NCBI RefSeq assembly: GCF_900115925.1
Contig: NZ_FOYF01000004.1
Location: 272,507-336,506, forward strand
Length of the DNA stretch: 64,000 bases
Source: Bacillus sp. cl95
Lineage (GTDB): Bacteria; Bacillota; Bacilli; Bacillales; Cytobacillaceae
Direction: 5' to 3'
The notes under the pieces are model-generated. The model did not search any database. It saw nothing but the letters and a program-made list of their open reading frames with translations, and was not told the origin of the DNA. Shown here one piece after another: positions 25,279-33,277 of the stretch. The position numbers and the translations under genes were made by a program. Position 1 is the stretch's first letter. Every line of letters starts with the position of its first letter.

Positions 25279-25317
25279 CTTATTTCCTCCTTCGTTTTTC
25301 ATATACTTAGGCGATAT

Positions 25318-25617
25318 TTATAATTTACCCTTAACATCGTATCGTTCAACACGAACCTCATCTGCTAACATATCTTTTGTAGCGATCTTGAAATCCGCAT
25401 AATGAGCAGTTTTAAAGTGAAACTCAAGAGCCGCTAGGTCTTTCCACTCTTCTACCATGACAAACTTGTTCGCCTCTAAGGTATCTTCGTAAAGGTGGTA
25501 ACTATTGTTTCCTTCTTCCGCTTTGGAATGTTTCATGACATCCCTTGCATGCTCAAGGTATTGTTGACGCTGGTTTGGATTTACTTTTATAAATGCATGT
25601 AATACGATCATAATCAT
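25318..25617 (-). CDS. Antibiotic biosynthesis monooxygenase (ABM) domain protein, putative quinol monooxygenase
   Basis: A 99-residue single ABM domain with the typical ferredoxin-like fold pattern: a beta strand with HAFIKVNPNQR, the helix YLEHARDVMKHSKAEEGNNSY, and VMVEEWKDLAALEFHFKTAHY. These small dimeric proteins oxidise quinols or aromatic compounds, sometimes without a cofactor (YgiN-like), or serve as heme-degrading relatives; the heme-binding Asn pattern is not convincing here. GGGAGG precedes the first ATG by 4 nt; a second ATG 6 nt later is also possible. It is the first gene of the pair with the Old Yellow Enzyme gene. Confidence 0.8.
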   Translation of the reverse strand: MIMIVLHAFIKVNPNQRQQYLEHARDVMKHSKAEEGNNSYHLYEDTLEANKFVMVEEWKDLAALEFHFKTAHYADFKIATKDMLADEVRVERYDVKGKL

Positions 25618-25765
25618 TTTGCCTCCCTTTCAACTCTTCAAATACTTTGAATTAAAGATATATCTCAAATATGTAAAAGGCAATTTAAATGCCTATACCT
25701 TCAGCATACCTTGCATAGAATACCCTAAAAACTGTCATCTTAAAAAGGAAAAAGGAGATGATGAA

Positions 25766-25987
25766 ATGCCACGCGATAAGCAAGGAGTTAATGTTGAAAC
25801 AACTCCCCATCCTGATGGATTAAAGGAAGGACTCATGAATGACAACTTAGGTTCTCAAATGGGCGTTATCTCAGGACCGACCGATGAATTGATTCAAGAG
25901 AAGAACCCTTATCCAATCACACCTAAGACAGATCCGGAAATGAAGGATTTCGAGGAACTCATGAGAGGAAATGTAAAGAATGATTAG
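25766..25987 (+). CDS. Small hypothetical protein, Pro/Asp/Glu-rich
   Basis: A 73-residue acidic protein without hydrophobic segments. The ATG at 25766 lies behind AAAGGAGATG; the longer open frame upstream has no ribosome binding site. It contains text such as TPHPDGLKEGLMNDNLGS and EKNPYPITPKTDPEMKDFEEL, and looks unfolded in large part. I do not recognise a named family. A strong terminator follows, so it is a real transcription unit. Small acidic proteins of this type are common in Bacillus and often unstudied. Confidence 0.7.
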   Translation: MPRDKQGVNVETTPHPDGLKEGLMNDNLGSQMGVISGPTDELIQEKNPYPITPKTDPEMKDFEELMRGNVKND

Positions 25988-26003
25988 GAATCTTTATGTA
26001 ATA

Positions 26004-26032
26004 AGAGGACTCAATTTTTTTGAGTCCTCTCT
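26004..26032. terminator. Terminator after the small acidic protein gene
   Basis: AGAGGACTCA pairs with TGAGTCCTCT perfectly, with a T-rich loop and short T-tracts. Confidence 0.75.
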
Positions 26033-26086
26033 TCAAATGAAATTAGTCATTTACACCTTTCACCCATTTTCCATTAACACAAAAAA

Positions 26087-26545
26087 TCATCGATATTGAT
26101 GCATCTGCGTTCCAATTGGGGTTACACTTTCGATAAAAGTAATATCTTCTTCCGATGCAGTTGGGACAAAGAATTCAGTTCCCCAATGTCCTGAATGAAA
26201 AACTTGCGTCAGCCCTTTATCCAAGTTAACAGTGAACCATTTTAACTTTCCATCGTCATTAAGATGGTTATTCAACAGGTAAGACTTTAGTTCATCGCTC
26301 TTTACGGCTTTAAATATAGTAAGATTCTCTTCTGCAACTATCTCAAATGATTCTTTATAAAGAGTTTGCATTTCTTCAATTGTTTCTATTTCCTCATTCC
26401 AACAATGAATTTCTAATGTATTCGCTTTATCCAAGAAGAAACTTAAAAGCGGAAACCAATAACTATAACCTCCACCTATAGGCATCGGAAAACTTGAATG
26501 ATCCTTCGTATAGTTTGGGATATGGAAAACTAACTGAAATAGCAT
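26087..26545 (-). CDS. Hypothetical protein
   Basis: A 152-residue soluble protein of mixed composition with several aromatic clusters (GGGYSYWFPLLSFF, KLKWFTVNLDKG, HSGHWGTEFFVP). No signal peptide, membrane segment or known catalytic motif is visible, and I do not recognise the family. It is monocistronic, convergent with the small acidic protein gene, with a long repeat-rich region on its upstream side. A GTA-rich upstream sequence with AAGGGAGTAGGG before the ATG supports translation. Confidence 0.65.
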   Translation of the reverse strand: MLFQLVFHIPNYTKDHSSFPMPIGGGYSYWFPLLSFFLDKANTLEIHCWNEEIETIEEMQTLYKESFEIVAEENLTIFKAVKSDELKSYLLNNHLNDDGKLKWFTVNLDKGLTQVFHSGHWGTEFFVPTASEEDITFIESVTPIGTQMHQYR

Positions 26546-26618
26546 AATACCCTACTCCCTTATTCCTTAATCTGTCTATCATTCTATAAAGATATCACCA
26601 TTACCTGCCAGGTTTTCT

Positions 26619-26819
26619 TAAAATAAGGCTCTGTTAATGTTTAGTGTTGTTTTTTTATAAGTGAGTATGGGGAATCCACTCCCTTTTCTGCGGACGAACT
26701 GGCAAGCCTCCTCGCTCGTTCCTCACTGCGGGGTCTTTCCAGCCCGTTTTTCCGCAGGAGTCTCGCGGATTCCCTCCCATAAAATAATCAACAGTTTCGT
26801 TTAACAGAGCCTAAAATAA
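26619..26819. mobile_element. Short TIR element (MITE-like), 185 bp with perfect 8-bp target duplication
   Basis: The element at 26627-26811 has 11-bp perfect inverted ends, GGCTCTGTTAA and TTAACAGAGCC. It is flanked by TAAAATAA on both sides (26619-26626 and 26812-26819). The interior contains a GC-rich inverted core and no gene. Ends starting GGCTCT together with 8-bp duplications are, to my knowledge, typical of ISL3-family elements (IS6 elements also give 8-bp duplications), suggesting mobilisation in trans by such a transposase. Confidence 0.8.
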
Positions 26820-26920
26820 AGGCATGGTGAACTCAATCAAGAAGAATTTGTCCATTTACAGGGAAGCAAGAGACTGGAACGGAAATCAACAGGCAAGCAT
26901 AACAGAGGCTCCAAAATAGA
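26813..26920. mobile_element. Second short TIR element in tandem, degraded
   Basis: Directly after the first element lies GGCATGGTGAAC (26821), a degenerate left end. A degenerate right end, AACAGAGGCTCC, finishes at 26912. The flanks are AAAATAAA and AAAATAGA (7 of 8 identical). It appears to be an older insertion at nearly the same target. Confidence 0.5.
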
Positions 26921-26985
26921 TTAATTCCACATAAAATTTAAAAAGACCACTTCTTCCGCGACTCTCTTTTCATGTGTAATTGCTT

Positions 26986-27348
26986 TTAGTGATTTTTTCT
27001 TGTATACCCCAAATACCTTGTTCCTTGGAATTGCAGATCACCTTTGTCTCCTTCTACTAGTTGCCCATATTCATCTCCTCTTACTTGAAGTTCCAATCGG
27101 TCACCACTTTCAAATTCAAATGTCACATAATAAGAGTTATGCGCATTTGTTTCACCGCCCCCATGTATGCTTGTTCTTTTTGTTACTACCTTGGCTGCAG
27201 TGTTAATTCTAGGTTGGGTGTTATTGTGGTTCCACGTAGAAATACTTTTAACAATCAGCGTAATAATGACTCCGAAAAATACAACAAAGAATATCCCCAT
27301 CAAAATGGGCATTACTTGAAACATGAAATCTCCCTGAGTTTCTAACAT
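26986..27348 (-). CDS. DUF2500 family membrane protein
   Basis: A 120-residue protein with one N-terminal membrane helix (FQVMPILMGIFFVVFFGVIITLIV) and an extracytoplasmic or cytosolic beta-rich domain. It carries the family text AKVVTKRTSIHGGG, YYVTFEFESGDRLELQV and GQLVEGDKGDLQFQGTRYLGY. DUF2500 proteins are widespread in Firmicutes, and their function is unknown. GGGGTGG precedes the first ATG; another ATG at 27324 also has GGGAG before it. The longer form fits the family's usual N-terminus. The gene stands alone. Confidence 0.8.
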   Translation of the reverse strand: MLETQGDFMFQVMPILMGIFFVVFFGVIITLIVKSISTWNHNNTQPRINTAAKVVTKRTSIHGGGETNAHNSYYVTFEFESGDRLELQVRGDEYGQLVEGDKGDLQFQGTRYLGYTRKNH

Positions 27349-27561
27349 TCAACCACCCCTAATCAATATCTCCTAAATAAAAACGTTTACCTATAATTAT
27401 AAAAGTACTTTCGTAAACACCTCCACTGAATTTTCCTATTTATGTAATTATTCTACGTTAATCTATTCCTAAAGGATTCAAAATTCAACTTTTTTATCAT
27501 AATAAAGCCGAGTTCAATCTTTATTGACTATTTAGTCCCATCGTTCTATGCTTATCTACAG

Positions 27562-27603
27562 AAAACGTGGTTCGTAACCATCCCACGCAAAAAAACTAGG
27601 AGG
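27562..27603 (+). ncRNA. PreQ1-I riboswitch
   Basis: The stem CGTGG/CCACG (27566-27570 with 27582-27586) encloses the loop TTCGTAACCAT. The A-rich tail CAAAAAAACTA then runs directly into the AGGAGG ribosome binding site (27598-27603). This is the preQ1 class I pseudoknot arrangement. Ligand binding should sequester the ribosome binding site of queT, lowering translation when preQ1 is plentiful. Confidence 0.85.
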
Positions 27604-27608
27604 TTCAT

Positions 27609-28097
27609 ATGAAAGTCAAAACACTTGCCGTCAACGGTATCGTGGCTGCTTTATACATAGCAGTCTCTGCAATAATTCAGCCGTTTGGATTCACAAACGT
27701 GCAGTTCCGAGTGTCAGAGATTTTCAATCATTTGATTGTTCTTAATAAGAAATATTTCTTCGGGATTATCCTTGGAGTATTTTTAACAAATCTCTTCTTC
27801 TCACCGATAGTCGCTTACGATCTTGTATTCGGTGTTGGTCAATCTGTGATTGCATTACTGATCACAATGACAACTGCCCGCTACATCAAAAGTATTTGGA
27901 TACGAATGGCTGTTAACACAAGCGTATTTACCATCACCATGTTCTTAATCGCATGGGAATTGAATTTAGCGTTTAGACTTCCTTTCCTATTTACGTGGCT
28001 GACAGTTGCCATAGGCGAGTTTGTTGTACTAGCTGTCGGAGCTCCGCTCATGTATGCCATCAACAAGCGCGTTAATTTTGAAAAGGTCGTAGAGTAA
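27609..28097 (+). CDS. queT: QueT family transporter (queuosine precursor uptake)
   Basis: A 162-residue integral membrane protein with about five or six helices. It belongs to the QueT family of ECF-type substrate-binding (S) components thought to import queuosine precursors. The N-terminal TLAVNGIVAALYIAVSAII and VQFRVSEIFNHLIVLNKKYFFGIILG are typical. AGGAGG is five bases upstream of the ATG and is part of a preQ1-I riboswitch, which independently supports the substrate. The shared ECF energising module is not in this window. Confidence 0.9.
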   Translation: MKVKTLAVNGIVAALYIAVSAIIQPFGFTNVQFRVSEIFNHLIVLNKKYFFGIILGVFLTNLFFSPIVAYDLVFGVGQSVIALLITMTTARYIKSIWIRMAVNTSVFTITMFLIAWELNLAFRLPFLFTWLTVAIGEFVVLAVGAPLMYAINKRVNFEKVVE

Positions 28098-28103
28098 TAA
28101 GAT

Positions 28104-28138
28104 TAGGGCTGACTTATACATGGGTTAGCCCTATTTTT
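28104..28138 (+). terminator. Terminator after queT
   Basis: AGGGCTGAC pairs with GTTAGCCCT (one G-U pair), followed by ATTTTTA. Confidence 0.7.
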
Positions 28139-28229
28139 ACGTCCAAATCTTTTATAAATCAGCATAGCTTTACCCAATCTACATTTGTATAATGATACTA
28201 ATACCCCATTGATTTAAAGGAGAATAGCC

Positions 28230-28727
28230 ATGATTCGTATCCGTGAAGCAGTCATAACCGATCTACCCACCATGCTGAAAATTTATAATTACGCCATCTT
28301 AAATTTAAACGCGACATTCGATTTGGTAGAGCAAACGCTTGAAGAACGCACGAGTTGGTTTAATAAATACGGCGGAAAACGTCCTCTTATCGTCGCAGAA
28401 TTAGAGGGAGAAGTCGTTGGCTACAGTTGCCTTTCCATGTTCCGGGAAAAAGCTGCTTACGATGGCACGGTGGAAATTTCCGTTTACCTTTCACCAGAAC
28501 ATCAAGGAAAAGGAATCGGAAAATCATTAATGACAGAAATTTTGAAGCGGGCTCGCGAAATTGGCTATCACGCCATCATTGCAGGCATTACGACTGGAAA
28601 CGATAGCAGCGTGAAACTTCATGAGAAGTTCGGATTCGAGTTCGTCGGAAGATTTAAAGACGTCGGCTTTAAATTCGACCAATGGCAAAGTGTAGACTTT
28701 TATCAATTAATCCTACATGACGAATAA
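28230..28727 (+). CDS. GNAT N-acetyltransferase, phosphinothricin-acetyltransferase-like
   Basis: A 165-residue acetyltransferase of the Pat/YwnH type. The family opening IRIREAVITDLPTMLKIYNYAI, the AcCoA loop SPEHQGKGIGKSLM and the ending NDSSVKLHEKFGFEFVGRFKDVGFKFDQW are all present. The family acetylates methionine sulfone, sulfoximine and related glutamate analogues, and some members acetylate antibiotics or herbicides; which applies here is not known. AAAGGAGAA precedes the ATG. It is monocistronic with its own terminator. Confidence 0.85.
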   Translation: MIRIREAVITDLPTMLKIYNYAILNLNATFDLVEQTLEERTSWFNKYGGKRPLIVAELEGEVVGYSCLSMFREKAAYDGTVEISVYLSPEHQGKGIGKSLMTEILKRAREIGYHAIIAGITTGNDSSVKLHEKFGFEFVGRFKDVGFKFDQWQSVDFYQLILHDE

Positions 28728-28730
28728 AAT

Positions 28731-28760
28731 AACCGTTGGCGACTGCCAACGGTTTTACTT
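28731..28760. terminator. Bidirectional terminator
   Basis: AACCGTTGGC pairs perfectly with GCCAACGGTT around a four-base loop, followed by TTACTTTT, between the GNAT gene and the convergent DUF2817 gene. Confidence 0.8.
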
Positions 28761-29987
28761 TTGAAGTACGATTCCACGATTATCAAGGACACCTACCAGC
28801 CCTTGTTCAAAATCTTGGATGGCTTTTTCCCTCCACTTTTCTTCCGAAGGATAAAACATTTCTCGATAGCGGTTTTTCACGATTTTCTCCGTTGTTTTAC
28901 TGGAAGCACCTTGCCAAAAGAGGCGGTTTTCGTCAATCGTATTTTTTAAGGATAAAATGGAAGCGAGGGTGCTATTTCCTAGTGTTCCAAACTCAAAAGT
29001 CGTGGAGTACAATTTCTTTTCAGAAGACTTGGCTAATTGATTCAAATACTCTGTATTATCACCATTTGTAACGTAAAATTCATCTGAATCAGGCGTAAAA
29101 ACAAGCGGATAATCAAATGCCTTTTTCGCTTCTGTTTCGCTCATTTTCTCACTAGCTGATGAAAAGATACTCATTTGATATTTAGGTCCGTAGCCCGTAT
29201 GAAGATCGATATGAACGATATTTTCATAATCACTGTTTAGAACATCTTCATAAATAGATTTTAGCTTTATCGTAGACTTCTCATCCTTATTACCTCCATA
29301 ATAAACGCCTTCGGGATGTGTAAACTGACCAGCAAGCAACGCATTCTCGATTTTACCTGTACCTGATGTAAAAGCCTCTTTGCCAAGTCTCCCTAGAAAA
29401 CCTAGTTCATGTAAGGTGATGTTACCCAATGGCTTTTCCTTTTCAAAAAAACCATTAAGCTCCTTGTAATCTTCATTCACTTCAAGGGAAAATGCTCCCC
29501 AATCCGTAATAAAATTCCTATTTAAATCTACATTATTTTCATTATACCTACGGAGCTTCTCCATCCCCCATGGATTCACGGCATGAACGAGCACAACCCC
29601 AGTGTTATCCGGATTTATTCTATCGGAGATTTCCTCCTTAAAATAGTCCATCATCGCTGACCCAACATAACCTTCAATGCCATGGACTCCTGAAGTGATA
29701 ACAATCAAATTCTTCTTGCTCACATTAGCATTCAACCACAAAACATCAGTCGTTAAGTCCCCCTTATCAATCTCATAAGTCATATGATGAACAGTTTCCC
29801 ACCTCTTCTGAAAATCATCTTCATACGTCATAAAACGCTTTTTAGATTGTTCATACGTTTTTGGATAGTGAAGGTTTTCTTCTTCCTTTTGCGAAGGTGA
29901 AGATATTGACAATAAAATGAGCGGAACGATCCAATATGTACACATCAATACAATAGCAACGGCCATCAAAGCCTTAATCCCCTTCAT
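28755..29987 (-). CDS. DUF2817 / M14-like zinc carboxypeptidase, membrane-anchored
   Basis: A 410-residue protein with an N-terminal hydrophobic segment (residues 5-29) serving as anchor or signal. The mature part has M14-like zinc motifs: the HxxE of SGVHGIEGYVGS, the substrate-binding VDLNRNF and the second His in HIDLHTGYGP; a late Glu in STTFEFGTLG may be the general base. This is the DUF2817 subgroup of succinylglutamate desuccinylase/M14 folds. It would act outside the membrane, probably on peptides or wall fragments. It is monocistronic. Confidence 0.8.
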   Translation of the reverse strand: MKGIKALMAVAIVLMCTYWIVPLILLSISSPSQKEEENLHYPKTYEQSKKRFMTYEDDFQKRWETVHHMTYEIDKGDLTTDVLWLNANVSKKNLIVITSGVHGIEGYVGSAMMDYFKEEISDRINPDNTGVVLVHAVNPWGMEKLRRYNENNVDLNRNFITDWGAFSLEVNEDYKELNGFFEKEKPLGNITLHELGFLGRLGKEAFTSGTGKIENALLAGQFTHPEGVYYGGNKDEKSTIKLKSIYEDVLNSDYENIVHIDLHTGYGPKYQMSIFSSASEKMSETEAKKAFDYPLVFTPDSDEFYVTNGDNTEYLNQLAKSSEKKLYSTTFEFGTLGNSTLASILSLKNTIDENRLFWQGASSKTTEKIVKNRYREMFYPSEEKWREKAIQDFEQGLVGVLDNRGIVLQK

Positions 29988-30057
29988 AAAGAAGTCTCCC
30001 TTATTAGCAATTTATCTTATACTATTTCGACATATTGGGAGACAGACCTGCTGGATA

Positions 30058-30098
30058 CAAAAAAACGGTGCAAGGCTGAATCAACCTATGCACCGTTT
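30058..30098 (-). terminator. Minus-strand terminator downstream of the GGDEF-EAL gene
   Basis: AAACGGTGCA and TGCACCGTTT form a 10-bp stem with seven T residues on the minus strand. It is 180 nt past the stop codon, separated from it by a short TIR element, so it was probably closer to the gene before that insertion. Confidence 0.65.
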
Positions 30099-30108
30099 CA
30101 TCACATTT

Positions 30109-30298
30109 TAGGAGAATGCTGTTTTCGCATTGATAGTTGCTTTTCATATGGTACTTTCACACCGCATTCTTTATGACTTCGTGGCTCTTTTCAAGAAGTT
30201 CCTGAACCAAGAATTCATAAAGAATCGTAAAAATCCAGAAGCCGATTTTTACTTATAAGTGTGAACGAAACAAAGTTTACGAAAAGAGCCTAGGTGAA
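30109..30298. mobile_element. Short TIR element inserted at the 3' end of the GGDEF-EAL gene
   Basis: The element spans 30117-30290 (174 bp), with ends TGCTGTTTTCG and CGAAAAGAGCC. It is flanked by TAGGAGAA (30109-30116) and TAGGTGAA (30291-30298), identical at 7 of 8 positions. Its right end encodes the last four residues and the stop codon of the GGDEF-EAL protein. Confidence 0.75.
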
Positions 30299-32493
30299 AG
30301 AAATAATTTCTCCATTTGATCAGCTGGCACCGGCTTACTATAATAGTATCCTTGACCAACCCAACAACCATGTTCTTTTAGGAATTCTACTTGTGCTTCA
30401 CTTTCAATTCCTTCTGCAATTACTTTAAATTGCAGATTATTTCCCATATCAATGATCGTCTTGACCATCGCACCTTTGCTAGAATGCTGTGTTATGTCAT
30501 CCACAAAAGACTTATCAATTTTTATATTATCAATTGGCAAGTGTTTCAAGTAACTGAGTGACGAATACCCTGTCCCAAAATCGTCTATCGACCATTTCAC
30601 GCCTATGTCTTTCAATTCATTTAAGATAATCACTGAACGATCGATGTTTTGCATAATACTTTCCGTGATTTCAAGTTCGAGGTAACAAGGAGGAAGCTTG
30701 GTTTCTCTTAACACTTCTTTTATGGTATCAACGAACGAATCTTCCTGGAGCTGTCGGACCGAAATATTGACGGCAATCGGAACAGGCAGATGCCCCTGAT
30801 CTTGCCATGCCTTGTTTTGAGAACAAGCTTCTTTCAACACCCATTTTCCAATTGGAACAATAAGTCCTGTTTCCTCTGCCAGGGGAATAAATTCACCAGG
30901 TGAAATATAGCCACGCTCAGGATGTTTCCAACGGATTAAGGCTTCCATTCCAGTGATTTTCCCCGTTTCCAACTCTACCTGTGGTTGATAATGTAAGATA
31001 AACTGCTTTTGCTCAAGACCTTTTCTCAAGCCATTTTCTAACTCCATTTTCTTCGAAGATAGCCCTTTGAGTTTTTCCGTATAGAACTGATAATTGTTCT
31101 TTCCACGCTCTTTCGCTAAATACATAGCCGTATCTGCATGTTTGATTAAGGTTTCTTCATCCCGACCATCAAATGGAGCGAGACTGATACCGATACTCGT
31201 TGTAATGAAGAATTCTTCCTCATTCACTTCAAAACCGCTAACAAACTCTTTTAGTATTCTCTCAGCCACTTCTGACGCTTTAGTCTTATCCGCATCTTCC
31301 AACAGAATGATAAATTCGTCTCCACCTTGACGCGAAACGAGACCATCATCTTGAACGGCATTTTTCAAACGCTTTGCCACAATGTGCAGCAGATGGTCTC
31401 CAGTCGTATGCCCTTTTGTATCATTAATAATTTTAAAACGATCAAGATCCAGGAACAACACGGCTAGAGAAGATCCAACATTATCCATCAAGGCATCATT
31501 TAAATGTTTCCTAAACATATTCCGATTCGGAAGACCCGTTAAGGTGTCATAATACGCCATATATTTAATTGTCTTTTCAGCCTTTTTACGCTGAGAAATA
31601 TCACGGCCGACAATTTGTTTCGCCATCCTTCCTTCATAATGAATAGGCATTGCTGACATCTCGAGATTCATTCTTTGACCATCGAGTCTTACTGTCTGAA
31701 ATTCCACCCTTAATTTCTCTTCATAGTCATTGCCCATCGTCAATTCACGGTTCTTAATTTCAGTCAAAACCGATGGTGGAATCAATTTAGATATCGGCTG
31801 GCCGATCAGCTGCTCTGGGCTTTCTGCACGAAACAACTTACTGCCGGTTTCATTTATGTAGTCAATCTTTCCTCTGCTATACACGGCTATAATGTCCGGA
31901 GACATTTCTACAAGTGTTTGATAGCGATCTTCACTTTCTTTACGGTCCGTAATATCAAAAAGGACGCTGCTGAAATCAACAAGATCCCCTTTTTCATCAA
32001 GTGTGGGAATCCCGCGGTCTTGAATCCAACGCACTTCACCATCCGGTCGGATAATCCGATATACACTCGTTACAGCATTACCCTTTACAAAATTCGCTTC
32101 CCTTTCAGCCAAGACATGTACATCATCAGGATGAATCACTTTTCTCCAAAGAGTATTATCACTATAAAAGTCTCCTAAAGAATATCCATACAACTTTTCA
32201 ATGCCTTGAGTAATGAGCAAAACATCCGTCTTTAAATCGTGTGACCAGATGGCCACATCAAGCGTTTCAAAGATATTCCTTAACCTTTTTCGATTCTTTT
32301 GCAGTTCATATGCAGTTCGGTTTATTCCTTTAAACATCCTGTAAATAAATAAACCCGTAACCAGCATAATGACAATATCTACTGTAAAAGCTATGACTCC
32401 TCTTTGCAGGAAATGAAAAGAGAAAATTTCATCTATTAGTTCGGCGATAAATATAAAAGCAATAATTAGCAGACCTATTTCGTTTAAACACAT
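30277..32493 (-). CDS. Membrane PAS-GGDEF-EAL protein (cyclic-di-GMP turnover)
   Basis: A 738-residue protein. It has two N-terminal membrane helices (about 6-20 and 34-53), PAS domains at about 70-185 and 190-300, a diguanylate cyclase domain with GGDEF in RQGGDEFIILLE, and an EAL phosphodiesterase domain with MEALIRW and the later DDFGTGYSSLSYL. Both catalytic signatures are intact, so either or both activities are possible; the I-site RxxD is not obvious. No good ribosome binding site precedes the ATG. The last residues, RLFS and the stop codon, are encoded by a short TIR element, so the native C-terminus was probably slightly different. It is flanked on both sides by such elements. Confidence 0.9.
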   Translation of the reverse strand: MCLNEIGLLIIAFIFIAELIDEIFSFHFLQRGVIAFTVDIVIMLVTGLFIYRMFKGINRTAYELQKNRKRLRNIFETLDVAIWSHDLKTDVLLITQGIEKLYGYSLGDFYSDNTLWRKVIHPDDVHVLAEREANFVKGNAVTSVYRIIRPDGEVRWIQDRGIPTLDEKGDLVDFSSVLFDITDRKESEDRYQTLVEMSPDIIAVYSRGKIDYINETGSKLFRAESPEQLIGQPISKLIPPSVLTEIKNRELTMGNDYEEKLRVEFQTVRLDGQRMNLEMSAMPIHYEGRMAKQIVGRDISQRKKAEKTIKYMAYYDTLTGLPNRNMFRKHLNDALMDNVGSSLAVLFLDLDRFKIINDTKGHTTGDHLLHIVAKRLKNAVQDDGLVSRQGGDEFIILLEDADKTKASEVAERILKEFVSGFEVNEEEFFITTSIGISLAPFDGRDEETLIKHADTAMYLAKERGKNNYQFYTEKLKGLSSKKMELENGLRKGLEQKQFILHYQPQVELETGKITGMEALIRWKHPERGYISPGEFIPLAEETGLIVPIGKWVLKEACSQNKAWQDQGHLPVPIAVNISVRQLQEDSFVDTIKEVLRETKLPPCYLELEITESIMQNIDRSVIILNELKDIGVKWSIDDFGTGYSSLSYLKHLPIDNIKIDKSFVDDITQHSSKGAMVKTIIDMGNNLQFKVIAEGIESEAQVEFLKEHGCWVGQGYYYSKPVPADQMEKLFLSPRLFS

Positions 32494-32633
32494 TATCTGA
32501 TTTTACCATCAGGCAGTATCCCCCAAGAAGCCTTTATATTAAGAAAATTGTTATATCTTTACAATATCAAAAAAACTACTAAATGCACAACTTGCTTTCG
32601 ACAGGAAAAAGGACAAATTGTCGTACATATGCA

Positions 32634-32798
32634 TAAATGAAAGCTGTTTTCGCATTGATTGTTGCTTTTACGTATAAAGACCAACACGTTTAGATTCTTA
32701 TTTGGTGCTCTTTTCCTCACAATAAAATTTTAAACGCTAATTTCCTTAATGGTTTTAGCATAAGACAAAGCCCTCCAACCGAAAAGAGCCTAAATAAG
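32634..32798. mobile_element. Short TIR element upstream of the GGDEF-EAL gene
   Basis: The element at 32642-32790 (149 bp) has ends AGCTGTTTTCG and CGAAAAGAGCC. The flanks TAAATGAA (32634-32641) and TAAATAAG (32791-32798) match at 6 of 8 positions. Its first 30 bases are nearly identical to those of the element at 30117. Confidence 0.65.
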
Positions 32799-32828
32799 AG
32801 ACAGTTTGTTTAAAAGGAGGTGAGGTTG

Positions 32829-33053
32829 GTGCTTTTCGAACAACAAAAACCCGTTTTCATTGCCATTCACGTCAGGAAAATCAAGAAATTTGTCGCTTGG
32901 GATCTCGTCGGGGGAAGCGCCATTTACTTCGGATTAGGAACTTTTCAAAGCGACCTCATTGCTTATGGTGCTTCTGCCCTTACAGTTGAAAGCGTAAATC
33001 AATGCTTAAAAAGAACACGAATGTGGCGAAGATGGGTAAAGGAAACCGCTTAA
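32829..33053 (+). CDS. Small hypothetical protein
   Basis: A protein of 74 residues starting at GTG 32829, eight bases after AAAAGGAGG; an earlier GTG at 32820 overlaps that site. It has a basic N-terminal part (IHVRKIKKFVAWDLVGG), a moderately hydrophobic middle (SAIYFGLGTFQSDLIAYGASALTV) and a basic end (KRTRMWRRWVKETA). I do not recognise the family. A terminator-like hairpin follows, so it is likely a genuine short transcription unit lying directly behind a short TIR element. Confidence 0.6.
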   Translation: MLFEQQKPVFIAIHVRKIKKFVAWDLVGGSAIYFGLGTFQSDLIAYGASALTVESVNQCLKRTRMWRRWVKETA

Positions 33054-33083
33054 TCGTGCTCTGACAACTGCATACATGGTTGT

Positions 33084-33108
33084 CCCCCCAGATACAGGGG
33101 GTATTTTT
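33084..33108 (+). terminator. Terminator after the small hypothetical gene
   Basis: CCCCC pairs with GGGGG around AGATACA, followed by TATTTTTA. Confidence 0.65.
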
Positions 33109-33277
33109 ATGGTCAATTTTCTTTTCAGCTCGCATATTTCTTACCTTTTCTCATCATGAATAAAAATCTCTACCAAGGCACCGTCCACTAATTACCTAGA
33201 ACGAATATTTTTACAATATTCGACCTTTTCTATTATAATGAGAAGAGCATCAAAAATACATATTTGAGGTCACATAT

